Shown here: piece by piece, positions 45,995-54,142 of the stretch
How the letters are laid out: every line of letters begins with the position of its first letter
Position numbering within the stretch: position 1 is the first letter of the stretch
Source: Ruegeria lacuscaerulensis
GTDB taxonomy: Bacteria > Pseudomonadota > Alphaproteobacteria > Rhodobacterales > Rhodobacteraceae
DNA: 64,000 nt
Assembly (NCBI RefSeq): GCF_013033355.1
Contig: NZ_WQDY01000002.1
Location: 124,001-188,000 of the forward strand
Direction: 5' to 3'
The notes under the pieces: model-generated
The model's database searches: none
What the model saw: only the letters and a program-made list of their open reading frames with translations
Told to the model about the DNA's origin: nothing
Program-made: the position numbers and the translations under genes

Positions 45995-46894
45995 TTATGC
46001 AGTGATCGTCAGCCCAGCCTCCCCACAGACTTCGACAATGTGCTCGTAACCCTTCTTCGAATATTCGTAAGGTGGCGCTTTGGCTGGATCCTGTTCGGCC
46101 TCAACCACGATCCAGCCGCTGTAATCCATCGTCTTCAGCGCGTTTGCGACGGCTTGGAAGTCGATGCAGCCATCTCCCGGCACGGTGAAGGCCCCAGCAA
46201 TGACGGCATCCAGAAAGCTGCGATTGTTCTCGCGCGTATCTTGCACGACTTGCGGGCGGATATCCTTGAAATGCACATGATGCACCCGGTCGCCCCAGCG
46301 GTTCAGGGTGGCCAGCACATCGCCGCCGCCAAACAGCAAATGGCCGGTGTCAAAGCACAGCTTGACCTCGGGGCCCGACCCTTCCATCAGCCAGTTCACG
46401 TCATCTTCGCTTTCGATGATCGTACCCATGTGATGGTGATAGGCCATGGGCATACCCTGATCCGCCATCCACTTGGCCAATTCGGTGATCTTGGCGGCGT
46501 AGGCCAGAACTTCATCCTTCGACAGTTTCGGGCGGTCGTTCACTGGGGTTCCGATCTGACCTTGAACGGTGTTCGAGCATTCGGCGTATACGATACAGGG
46601 GCTGTTCAGCGCCACGAATTGTTCGACCTGTTCGCGTACGGCCTCACGTTCGGTGCCAAAGTCATTCACCAGCGACGCGCCCGAGCACCAACCACCGCAA
46701 AGCGCGATGTCATTCGCCTCAAGATAGGCGCGCAAACCTTCAGTATCGCCGGGCATCCGCTGGCCGCGTTCGACGCCGGTATAGCCGATCGCACGCGACT
46801 CTTTCAGCGCCTGTTCCATGGTGTAGCCAGCGGTCAGATCCGGCAGATCATCATTCTGCCACGCGATCGGAGAGATTCCGATTTTCACGCTCAT
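45995..46894 (-). CDS. iolE: myo-inosose-2 dehydratase IolE
   Basis: 299-residue xylose-isomerase-like TIM barrel. IGISPIAWQNDDLPDLTAG at the start is the IolE hallmark; metal ligands are expected in VYAECS, YHHHMGT, LCFDTGHLLFGGGD and HFKDIR, all present. Dehydrates scyllo-inosose to 3D-trihydroxycyclohexane-dione. Start overlaps the iolD stop by four bases. Confidence 0.94.
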   Translation of the reverse strand: MSVKIGISPIAWQNDDLPDLTAGYTMEQALKESRAIGYTGVERGQRMPGDTEGLRAYLEANDIALCGGWCSGASLVNDFGTEREAVREQVEQFVALNSPCIVYAECSNTVQGQIGTPVNDRPKLSKDEVLAYAAKITELAKWMADQGMPMAYHHHMGTIIESEDDVNWLMEGSGPEVKLCFDTGHLLFGGGDVLATLNRWGDRVHHVHFKDIRPQVVQDTRENNRSFLDAVIAGAFTVPGDGCIDFQAVANALKTMDYSGWIVVEAEQDPAKAPPYEYSKKGYEHIVEVCGEAGLTITA

Positions 46895-48723
46895 TTGGTA
46901 TTTCTTTCCTTGATCGCCAGCTCGTAAGCCGCGCGTTTTTCGTTCACTTCAGGGCGGATGCTGACCTCGGGCACCGCCACTTCCCACCACGTGCCACCAT
47001 ATTCGGTCGAGGGGTAGGGATCGGTGTCGATGACAACCACATACGGCCCCTTGATATCGGCGCGTTTGGCAAGCGCGTCCTCGAGCTCGGCAATCGAGCC
47101 GACCTTGACCGAGGTCGCCCCCATCGCCGCCGCATGGGCGGCAAAGTCGATATTGGACGGGTTTTCATGCACCGCATGGTCCAACAGGTTATTAAACTCG
47201 GCCCCGCCGGTGCCCATCTGCAGGCGGTTGATGCAACCAAAGCCCCGGTTGTCGGTGATCACCACGGTGAACGAGACGCCCATCATCGCGGCCGAGGCCA
47301 TCTCGGAATTGGCCATCATATAGGTGCCGTCGCCGGTAAAGCAGATCACGTCACGCTCGGGCTCGGCCATCTTGATGCCCATGGCGCCCGCAATCTCGTA
47401 CCCCATGCAGCTGAAGCCGTATTCCATGTGATATGCGCCAGGGCGCGGGGCTTTCCACAGTTTGTGCAGTTCACCCGGCATGGTCCCGGCCGCGCACATC
47501 ACCACCGTATCGTTATGCGAGGCGCGCTGGACTGCGCCCACCACCTGCATATCCGTCGGCAGAGCGTTCCCGTCGCCGGGCGCGTCCGTCAGCTTATCGA
47601 CCTTACCGTACCAATCCGCCTTGAGCGTGTCCGAAACCGGATCGGCGCGGTAGCCTTGAAGCGCAGCGCCCAACTCCTCCAAACCCACGCGCGCGTCCGA
47701 TTGCAACGGCATCGCGCCGTGTTTTTCAGCGTCATAGGCGTTAGTGTTCAGGCACACCATCTCGCGATCCGGGTTCGAGAACAGGCCCCATGACCCAGTT
47801 GTGAAATCCTGCAACCGCGTCCCTGCTGCCAAAACCAGATCAGCTTCGGCGCAGACATCATTGGCCGGTTCACCCCCGGTCACGCCAACGGGGCCCAGGT
47901 TCAACGGATGGTCCCAGGCCAACGCGGACTTGCCCGCCTGCGTTTCGGTGACGGGGATGTTGTGCATTTCCGCAAAGCTTTGCAACGCTTCCGTCGCATC
48001 CGAATAGTGCACCCCGCCCCCCGCGATGATCACCGGCCGTTTGGCCGCCTTTAGCGCCGCCACTGCGCGGGCCAGCTCACCTTCATCCGGGCGGATGCGG
48101 CGCTGATACCAGACGCGGGGCTCAAAGAAGCTTTCGGGATAGTCATAAGCTTCGGCCTGCACGTCCTGACAGAAGGACAACGTGACCGGCCCGCAATCCG
48201 CGGGGTCCGTCATGGTGCGGAACGCCCGCGGCAGAGCGGTCAGCAGGTGTTCAGGCCGAGTAATCCGGTCGAAATAACGGCTGACCGGGCGGAAGCAGTC
48301 ATTGGCGCTGACCGTACCGTCGCTGAAATTCTCGGGCTGTTGCAGAACCGGGTCAGGCCCGCGTGTCGCAAACACGTCGCCGGGCAACAGCAAGACCGGT
48401 AGGCGGTTCACATAGGCCAACGCCGCCGCCGTCACCATATTCGTGGCCCCCGGCCCAATCGAGGACGTCACCGCCATCGTCTGCGTCCGCCGCTTTTGCT
48501 TGGCATAGGCAATCGCGCAATGGGCCATGGTCTGCTCGTTATGGCCGCGATAGGTGGGCAAGCTGTCTTTCACTGCATGCAGCGCCTCGCCCAGCCCAGC
48601 CACATTCCCATGGCCAAAGATGGCCCAGACGCCTGCGATAAACGGCTCCCCAGACTCGTTCAATTGCGCGCCCAGATAGCGCACCAAAGCTTGCGCTGTG
48701 GTCAGTCGGACTGTTTTGCCCAT
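46891..48723 (-). CDS. iolD: Trihydroxycyclohexane-1,2-dione hydrolase IolD
   Basis: 610-residue TPP enzyme. VRLTTAQALVRYLGAQ at the start, catalytic Glu in YRGHNEQTMAHCAIAYAKQ near residue 66, SSIGPGATNMVTAAALA near 86, and the TPP motif GDGTYMMANSEMASAAMMG near 465. It opens the ring of the dione to 5-deoxy-glucuronate. ATG at 48723 with AAGGGA upstream is preferred to the in-frame start six codons earlier. A GGCCAATTTGGCC palindrome (48744-48756) lies just upstream. Confidence 0.95.
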   Translation of the reverse strand: MGKTVRLTTAQALVRYLGAQLNESGEPFIAGVWAIFGHGNVAGLGEALHAVKDSLPTYRGHNEQTMAHCAIAYAKQKRRTQTMAVTSSIGPGATNMVTAAALAYVNRLPVLLLPGDVFATRGPDPVLQQPENFSDGTVSANDCFRPVSRYFDRITRPEHLLTALPRAFRTMTDPADCGPVTLSFCQDVQAEAYDYPESFFEPRVWYQRRIRPDEGELARAVAALKAAKRPVIIAGGGVHYSDATEALQSFAEMHNIPVTETQAGKSALAWDHPLNLGPVGVTGGEPANDVCAEADLVLAAGTRLQDFTTGSWGLFSNPDREMVCLNTNAYDAEKHGAMPLQSDARVGLEELGAALQGYRADPVSDTLKADWYGKVDKLTDAPGDGNALPTDMQVVGAVQRASHNDTVVMCAAGTMPGELHKLWKAPRPGAYHMEYGFSCMGYEIAGAMGIKMAEPERDVICFTGDGTYMMANSEMASAAMMGVSFTVVITDNRGFGCINRLQMGTGGAEFNNLLDHAVHENPSNIDFAAHAAAMGATSVKVGSIAELEDALAKRADIKGPYVVVIDTDPYPSTEYGGTWWEVAVPEVSIRPEVNEKRAAYELAIKERNTK

Positions 48724-48743
48724 TGTGATCCCTTTCAACACAA

Positions 48744-48756
48744 GGCCAATTTGGCC
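48744..48756. promoter_or_regulatory. Palindrome upstream of iolD
   Basis: GGCCAA-T-TTGGCC, a perfect 13-base dyad 21 bases before the iolD start codon, in the 90-bp gap after the transporter ATPase gene. Could be a processing hairpin or a protein site; it is unlike the TTGCAACCGGTTGCAA sites. Confidence 0.3.
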
Positions 48757-48812
48757 ATTCCAGAATTTTCGTTAAATGTTGGACGCTTGAGCCCAGGGTT
48801 GGGGGAACGGCG

Positions 48813-49631
48813 TTAAACAGTTCCGCCCAGTGAGCCTTCCAGCTGAGCCAGTTCCTGACCACCTGCCATCAGGTCCTGTAACTCTTCTGGCGTGATCTCA
48901 CCACGTTTTGCAGTGCCCAGAGTCTGACCCCGATTGAGAACGGTAAAGCGGTCCCCCACGGCCAGAGCATGACGCACGTTGTGGCTGATGAAGACAACGC
49001 CCACACCTTGACTGCGCACCTTGTCGATGGTCGCCAGAACATTCGAGGTCTGACGCACGCCAAGGGCCGAGGTCGGTTCGTCCAGGATCAGAATCTTCGC
49101 GCCGAAATGCACAGCCCGCGCAATTGCCACCGTCTGACGCTCGCCCCCAGACAATGTGCCAACGGCCTGATCTGGACCACGCAGGTTGATGCCCATTTTG
49201 CGCATCTCTTCCATGGTGATCTCATCGGCTAGCTTCTTATCGAAAAAGTTGATCCCGGCCACTTTGCGCGTCGGCTCGTTGCCCATGAAGAAATTGCGGC
49301 TGACGCTCATCAGCGGAATCATGGCCAGATGCTGGTGCACCGTTGCGATCCCAGCGGAGATCGCATCGCGCGGGTCTTCGAAGTGCATAGGCTTGTCTTC
49401 GAAGAATATCTCGCCTGCGGTTGGCTTGTGCACACCGGACATAGTCTTGATGAAGGTCGATTTGCCCGCACCGTTGTCGCCCAGAAGGCAGTGACACTCC
49501 CCTGGTTTTAGGTCAAAGCTGACACCAGCCAGCGCAATGACCGAGCCGAAGTGTTTCTGGATGTCGACCATCCGAATGATCGGCTTTTGATCCTGCGCGT
49601 CGCCATGATGGAACTTGGTATCTTCGGTCAT
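48813..49631 (-). CDS. Sugar/cyclitol ABC transporter ATP-binding protein (single domain)
   Basis: 272-residue ABC ATPase of the CUT2 group. Walker A GDNGAGKST near residue 52, CUT2-type VHQHLAMIPLMSVSRNFFMGNE near 98, signature LSGGERQTVAIARAV near 159 and Walker B ILILDEPTSALG. It holds one ATPase domain rather than the two of RbsA, as in the FrcA subtype, so it must act as a homodimer. Starts 1 base after the permease gene ends. Position in the operon makes an inositol isomer the likely cargo. Confidence 0.9.
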   Translation of the reverse strand: MTEDTKFHHGDAQDQKPIIRMVDIQKHFGSVIALAGVSFDLKPGECHCLLGDNGAGKSTFIKTMSGVHKPTAGEIFFEDKPMHFEDPRDAISAGIATVHQHLAMIPLMSVSRNFFMGNEPTRKVAGINFFDKKLADEITMEEMRKMGINLRGPDQAVGTLSGGERQTVAIARAVHFGAKILILDEPTSALGVRQTSNVLATIDKVRSQGVGVVFISHNVRHALAVGDRFTVLNRGQTLGTAKRGEITPEELQDLMAGGQELAQLEGSLGGTV

Positions 49632-49632
49632 C

Positions 49633-50757
49633 TCAGCGTTCTCCTGTGATGATGCGACGGATATAGGTGTTCAGGATCACCGCGCCCAGCAGGATCACGC
49701 CCAGGAACACCCGGAACAGAGAGCTTTCCACGCCGGCAAAGAACAGTCCCTGTTGAACCACTCCAAAGATCAGCGCGCCGAGCGCCGCGCCAAGGACCGA
49801 GCCATAGCCGCCGGTTAGCAATGCGCCACCGATAACCACAGCAATGATCGCTTCGAACTCTTTCAGCAGACCACGATCCGCGCCGGCTGATCCGAACTCC
49901 ATCACCTGACAGGTGGCGAAAACCGTGGCGCAGAAGGCCGTGAACATGAACATCAGGATTTTGACTTTGTTGACTGGAACACCCGAGTTCCGGGCTGCCT
50001 CGGCATCGCCACCAGCTGCGAAAATCCAATTGCCGAATTTGGTCTTGGTCAAAAGCACATGGCCAAAGATGATGATTACGATAGCCCAGATGATCAGCAT
50101 TGGAATGCCGTCCACCACCGGCTGACCCTGACGCGTACCCCGTTCGAAAACCTCGATAATACCGTTGTCACCCAGCCAAACGAACAGGCCCTGCCCGACC
50201 TTGCCGCCAAAGATAGATGCCAGCCAATCGCCTTCGGCTGCGTCCTTGATCCCGCCGATGATGGTTTTACGTTCAATCGTCTGTGGCAGGTAAATCGTGA
50301 ATCCGCGCAGAATGAACAGAAACGCCAGCGTAACAATAAAACTGGGCAGGCCTGTTCGGACAACGATGTAGCCGTTTAGCGCTCCGATGGCGACGCATAG
50401 GACAAACGTGATTATGATAGCCATCCAGACCGGCCAGCTCATCGTGACCGAGAAAATAGCAATCATCATGCCCGCAAACCCGATCATCGACCCAACGGAC
50501 AGGTCAAATTCACCGGCGATCATCAGCAGGCAGGCCCCAACAGCGATGATCATGAACTGAGCCGAAACGACCGACCAATTCATGACCCCCTGAGCGGTGA
50601 ACATGCCGCTGTCAAAGGCGAACAGCAGGAAAAAGGTGAATACGGCGACAGTGCCGACCATCCCACCCAATTCGGGGCGGATCAGAGCGCGGCGAAGTGG
50701 TGAGATCTCTTTGATCCGTTCGTCGCCGCCTGCCGTGGATTGAACTGACTCAGACAT
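49633..50757 (-). CDS. Sugar/cyclitol ABC transporter permease
   Basis: 374-residue CUT2 permease (RbsC/FrcC type) with about ten hydrophobic segments. Landmarks: GEFDLSVGSMIGFAGM near residue 82, GALNGYIVVRTGLPSFIVTLA near 125 and AVVIGGALLTGGYGSVLGAALGALIFGVV near 304. A long loop around residues 165-220 is periplasmic. Second gene of the uptake set; separated from the binding-protein gene by 81 bp that contain a strong hairpin. Confidence 0.92.
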   Translation of the reverse strand: MSESVQSTAGGDERIKEISPLRRALIRPELGGMVGTVAVFTFFLLFAFDSGMFTAQGVMNWSVVSAQFMIIAVGACLLMIAGEFDLSVGSMIGFAGMMIAIFSVTMSWPVWMAIIITFVLCVAIGALNGYIVVRTGLPSFIVTLAFLFILRGFTIYLPQTIERKTIIGGIKDAAEGDWLASIFGGKVGQGLFVWLGDNGIIEVFERGTRQGQPVVDGIPMLIIWAIVIIIFGHVLLTKTKFGNWIFAAGGDAEAARNSGVPVNKVKILMFMFTAFCATVFATCQVMEFGSAGADRGLLKEFEAIIAVVIGGALLTGGYGSVLGAALGALIFGVVQQGLFFAGVESSLFRVFLGVILLGAVILNTYIRRIITGER

Positions 50758-50796
50758 CGTGGTCCTCCCTCGCGCGGGGTTCTGAGTTTTGGGGGT

Positions 50797-50827
50797 ACAG
50801 CGGGCACGCCCAATTGGTGCCCGCTGT
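50797..50827 (-). promoter_or_regulatory. Hairpin between binding-protein and permease genes
   Basis: ACAGCGGGCAC (50797-50807) and GTGCCCGCTGT (50817-50827), 11 perfect pairs with a 9-base loop, 11 bases after the binding-protein stop. No T-run. Typical of elements that protect the binding-protein mRNA and lower expression of downstream permease genes. Confidence 0.65.
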
Positions 50828-50838
50828 GATTGAGAAGA

Positions 50839-51780
50839 TCAGCGGTATTCGCCCGCGAACTCTTCGATCTTGGTCAGACCGTCTGCGGTTACGAAACCGG
50901 GGCCCGAGTTGATGTTGTTGCCCGGCAGAACGCCATAACGGTGGTAGTTGGTCATAACTACAACCGGCAGATAGGCTTGCAGGAAGGGCTGTTGGTCGAT
51001 GCCCCACTGGATGGTGCCGTCCTTGATACCTTTGACGATTTCACCGCCCAGATCGAATGTGCCGAAGTAGATGTCACCGGCCATGCCGTTTTCCTGTAGC
51101 GCCAGAATGGTCGGATCAGCCGAGGTCGGGCCAAGTGTCAGAACAGCGTCGGTGTCCGGGTTAGCCGACAGATAGGCCAGAACCCGGTTCTTGATTTCGG
51201 CAGGGTCCTGCCCCGCGTCGATCATCTGCTCGCCCAGTTCGACGCCCAGACCATCGGCGAAGCCCTGACAACGCTCCTGGCTGGATGGCTGTACGATGTA
51301 GTGGTTCACGCAGAGGAACGACCCGATGCCGTCAGCCTTGGCGCGCTGACCGGCAGCGAGGCCCGCGTCATATTCTGGCTGGCCAACATACATCAGAGCG
51401 CCCACTTCGCGCGCTTTCTCAGGCGTGCCGGTGTTCATGATGATAACGTCGATACCGGAATCCACCGCAGCCCGGATTGGACCTTCCAGGATGTCTGGAT
51501 CGGCCAGCGTGGTGATGATCCCATTCGGGCCAGAGGCAGCCGCCTGATCAATGATCCGCGCCATGTCCGCCAGATCGCCGGTCGGAGGGTTACGGTATTC
51601 CACCTCGACCCCCATCTGCTCGCCCGCCAAGGCGATGCCGTTTTTGATCGTATTCCACCAGCTATCGCTGTCAGGGGCGTGGCTGACCAGAATGTACTTC
51701 TCGCCCTCCGCAGCCGCGCCGGTCACGGTCGCCAGCGCCATCGCACTGGCCGCCAGAGCGCTTTTTACGAACTTATTCAT
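50839..51780 (-). CDS. Sugar/cyclitol ABC transporter periplasmic binding protein
   Basis: 313-residue type I binding protein (Peripla_BP_4 type). Signal peptide MNKFVKSALAASAMALATVTGAAA; mature start EGEKYILVSHAPDSDSWWNTIKNG. GTPEKAREVGALMYVGQPEYDAG and the ending GPGFVTADGL fit CUT2 proteins that bind sugars or inositols. ATG at 51780 with GGGAGG 7 bases upstream. A LacI-type operator lies 130 bp upstream. The 124-bp leader can form hairpins ATTCGG/CCGAAT and GGGG/CCCC. Confidence 0.9.
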   Translation of the reverse strand: MNKFVKSALAASAMALATVTGAAAEGEKYILVSHAPDSDSWWNTIKNGIALAGEQMGVEVEYRNPPTGDLADMARIIDQAAASGPNGIITTLADPDILEGPIRAAVDSGIDVIIMNTGTPEKAREVGALMYVGQPEYDAGLAAGQRAKADGIGSFLCVNHYIVQPSSQERCQGFADGLGVELGEQMIDAGQDPAEIKNRVLAYLSANPDTDAVLTLGPTSADPTILALQENGMAGDIYFGTFDLGGEIVKGIKDGTIQWGIDQQPFLQAYLPVVVMTNYHRYGVLPGNNINSGPGFVTADGLTKIEEFAGEYR

Positions 51781-51904
51781 TTGGTTTCCTCCCATAAGAA
51801 CAGTTTGTCTTTTTTGCCGGGGTCTTAGCCCCAATCATTCGGACGGACCGAATCTCCTCCACTCCGGAAGCTGACGGAGCTGTTCCCAGTTTCCGTATAT
51901 CGAC

Positions 51905-52918
51905 TCATTTTGCAACCGGTTTCAAAACATCAGATAGGGTAACTGCCCGGCCAGATCGCAGCGAACGGGTCGCGGCCTCGGCCATGGCTAGGGCGGCCAC
52001 TCCGTCTGCAAGAGTGACCGGAATAGGTGAAGAGTGTTGCGCTGCCCTCACAAACGCATCCCATTCGGCGCGGTACGCTGGCATATAACGCTCAAGGAAA
52101 AAATACGTTGGCTTGGCACCTGTGACGCCTTGAGCCGTGGATTTCACCACAGCGTTTTCCAATACGTTGTTGGCTTGCAGTAATCCGTCGGACCCCAACA
52201 ACTCGATCCGCTGATCATAACCGTAGACCGCACGCCGTGAATTCTTGATGACGGCGATCTGACCGCTGCTGTAAGTCATTGTTACAACAGCCGTATCCAC
52301 GTCGCCTGCTTGTCCGATTTCGGGATCGACGATCGCGCTGCCAATGGCAGAAATCTGTTCCGGCAACTGCCCCATCAAATAGTTCGCCATATCAAAATCG
52401 TGTATCATCATGTCGCGGAACAGGCCGCCAGACACTTTGACATAGCTGATCGGAGGAGGCGCAGGATCGAAGCTAGTGATAGATAGCATCTCGGGCTTTC
52501 CGATCTCCCCCTGATCAGCCGCAGCTTTAAGGGCCGAAAAGCTGGGATCGAACCGACGATTAAACCCGATCATCACAGGTTGAGCTGTCTCAGCAACCGC
52601 CATTTGACAGGCTTGAGCACGCTCTAGATCCAAATCCACTGGCTTTTCGCACAGAACAGCCTTTCCCGCGCTGGTTGCGGCTTGGATCAAATCGGAATGC
52701 GTGTCGGTTGGCGTAGCAATGAGGACCGCATCTATCGAGGAATCAGCGATAATTTCCTCAGAACTGGCCGCTTTGGCGCCGTATTGGGTCGCCAATGTAT
52801 CCGCCGCCTCGGTCACTGCGTCAGAAATTGCCACCAACTCGGACTGGGGATGCCCGGCGATTGCATCTGCATGCACGCGTCCGATACGTCCTGCTCCCAG
52901 TAGTCCGATCTTTAGCAT
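51905..52918 (-). CDS. iolG: Inositol 2-dehydrogenase IolG (Gfo/Idh/MocA family)
   Basis: 337-residue NAD-dependent dehydrogenase: MLKIGLLGAGRIGRVHADAI, catalytic Lys in LCEKPVDLDLERA near residue 93, FNRRFDPSFSALK near 122 and the active-site stretch GGLFRDMMIHDFDMANYLMG near 155-174, all typical of IolG. Oxidises myo-inositol to scyllo-inosose, the first step. ATG at 52918 with GGGAGG upstream; the frame is open through the operator region but that part is not coding. First gene of the long minus-strand operon. Confidence 0.93.
   Translation of the reverse strand: MLKIGLLGAGRIGRVHADAIAGHPQSELVAISDAVTEAADTLATQYGAKAASSEEIIADSSIDAVLIATPTDTHSDLIQAATSAGKAVLCEKPVDLDLERAQACQMAVAETAQPVMIGFNRRFDPSFSALKAAADQGEIGKPEMLSITSFDPAPPPISYVKVSGGLFRDMMIHDFDMANYLMGQLPEQISAIGSAIVDPEIGQAGDVDTAVVTMTYSSGQIAVIKNSRRAVYGYDQRIELLGSDGLLQANNVLENAVVKSTAQGVTGAKPTYFFLERYMPAYRAEWDAFVRAAQHSSPIPVTLADGVAALAMAEAATRSLRSGRAVTLSDVLKPVAK
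51910..51925. promoter_or_regulatory. LacI-type operator inside the 3' end of iolG
   Basis: TTGCAACCGGTTTCAA, 15 of 16 bases of the palindrome. It is formed by the last codons of iolG (encoding KPVAK) and lies 130 bp upstream of the binding-protein gene, so it probably controls an internal promoter for the transporter genes or acts as a roadblock. Confidence 0.7.
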
Positions 52919-52961
52919 GGGGGCCTCCCGAATCCTCTTCTCAGCGTAACAATGTTCATTT

Positions 52962-52977
52962 TTGCAACCGGTTGCAA
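52962..52977. promoter_or_regulatory. LacI-type operator upstream of iolG
   Basis: TTGCAACCGGTTGCAA, perfect 16-bp palindrome, 44 bp before the iolG start codon; expected to overlap the promoter of the long inositol operon. Confidence 0.85.
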
Positions 52978-53260
52978 TGCTTTTTCTCGCGGTCGGGGCA
53001 TCCGTATTGCAAGTCACAAGCGCTACTCAGACTCGATTGCAGATCGAAGATCGTATGATACCTTCACGATTTCAAACGTTTCGAAGTCAGAAACCTTTCT
53101 GAAACCTGGGTGATTCTGGTGGCGCGCCTTCACGCTCCCAAAAAAGCATGGGTGGTGTAAGATCTTAATTTTCAGACACTTACGTATCACTCACCTGAGA
53201 CGAAGAATTTTTACAAAATTTATGTCATAATGACCCATTGTTTTGTGGGGTGCTGTCAAA
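52978..53260. other. Intergenic region beyond the inositol operon
   Basis: About 280 bases between the iolG operator and a small membrane protein gene. It contains the perfect dyad TCAGAAA-CC-TTTCTGA at 53087-53102, flanked by GTTTC/GAAAC, a candidate binding site. No coding region seen. Confidence 0.4.
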
Positions 53261-53422
53261 ATGTTTGATTATGGAATTACATCGAAATTCAGTTTGGGCG
53301 GGTTCAATTTCGGAGAATTCGGCGTATCAACCTGGATCGGTCAAATCGTCGGGAACCCGGTTTTCCTGATCATCACAGTGGTTGGATTGTATTTTCTGGC
53401 TCGGCTGGTTTTCGCCAAATAG
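53261..53422 (+). CDS. Small membrane protein of unknown function
   Basis: 53-residue protein: a glycine/phenylalanine-rich amphipathic start (FSLGGFNFGEFGVSTWIGQ), then one membrane helix (VFLIITVVGLYFLARLVF) and a K end. No family recognised. Preceded by a weak GGGG ribosome-binding site 10 bases from the ATG and followed 31 bases later by a clear intrinsic terminator, so it is probably a monocistronic gene. Confidence 0.55.
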   Translation: MFDYGITSKFSLGGFNFGEFGVSTWIGQIVGNPVFLIITVVGLYFLARLVFAK

Positions 53423-53453
53423 GCACAAGCCATCGCGACAGTGTTGGCAAATC

Positions 53454-53487
53454 CCCTTGGCTAGTCGCCAAGGGTTCGGTCTTTTTT
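53454..53487 (+). terminator. Intrinsic terminator of the small membrane protein gene
   Basis: CCCTTGGC-TAGTC-GCCAAGGG, eight perfect pairs, then TTCGGTCTTTTTT. On the minus strand the same hairpin lies downstream of the tRNA gene and may end that transcript too. Confidence 0.8.
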
Positions 53488-53513
53488 AGTCAAGACTCAG
53501 CCATCAGATGAAA

Positions 53514-53590
53514 TGGCGCCCACGGGAGGACTCGAACCCCCAACAGCCCGATTAGAAGTCGGATATTCTATCCAGTTGAATTACGTGGGC
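53514..53590 (-). tRNA. tRNA-Arg (anticodon TCT)
   Basis: 77 nt including an encoded CCA. Acceptor GCCCACG pairs with CGTGGGC, discriminator G; D arm ATTC/GAAT; anticodon stem TCCGA/TCGGG with loop CTTCTAA (TCT at its centre, reading AGA and AGG); T arm GGGGG-TTCGAGT-CCTCC. No integrase or direct repeat marks it as an attachment site. Confidence 0.95.
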
Positions 53591-53665
53591 GCAAGTTCGC
53601 TTTTATTGGACAACGCCAACCCATAAGTCAACGCGGTAATTGCGGCCCTGACGCGCGGCCGAGTT

Positions 53666-54142
53666 TCAAGCCTTTGGGTTAAGGTCCAATCGCATGAACG
53701 CGCTATTTGGGTCTGCCTCATATCCGTAAATCGGTCCGCAATATGCGTAGCCCAGAGCTTCATAGAGCTTACGTGCGGCGTCATATTCCCCAAGATGCGC
53801 CGCTCCGGTTTCAAGAACCAATGCCGAAACGCCCTCGGCCCGCGCCAAAGTTGCCAGGTGGTTCATTATCTCGCGCGCCAGCCCTTTCCCCCGTTCAGAT
53901 GAAAGAACATGTACGGACTTCACCTCGGCGGTGCCGTCCGGCAATGTTTTCAGCGCGCCGCATCCGACAGGCCTGCTGTCGTTGTACACAGCCCAAAACC
54001 GCATGTCCGGCCCGGCCAGTCCCTGCGCATCCATAGTATGGTTGCTTTCAGCCGGTCCTGCCGTTTCACTATGTGCAAAGTGAGCCTGCACCAGTTGCCG
54101 CACACCATCCGAGGTGGGATCAGCCAGGCGAATGTGGACCAT
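53666..54142 (-). CDS. GNAT-family N-acetyltransferase
   Basis: 158-residue GCN5-related acetyltransferase. Acetyl-CoA motif A appears as VHVLSSERGKGLAREIMNHL near residue 76, and the C-terminal YEALGYAYCGPIYGYEADPNSAFM is typical of small-molecule GNATs. Substrate unknown. The gene directly abuts the NDUFS4-like gene upstream (start codon adjacent to its stop), so they share a transcript. Confidence 0.88.
   Translation of the reverse strand: MVHIRLADPTSDGVRQLVQAHFAHSETAGPAESNHTMDAQGLAGPDMRFWAVYNDSRPVGCGALKTLPDGTAEVKSVHVLSSERGKGLAREIMNHLATLARAEGVSALVLETGAAHLGEYDAARKLYEALGYAYCGPIYGYEADPNSAFMRLDLNPKA

Noticed and set aside
53514..53590. tRNA-Arg as an attachment site of an integrated element
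   Set aside because: No integrase gene and no second copy of the tRNA 3' end found in the flanking sequence.
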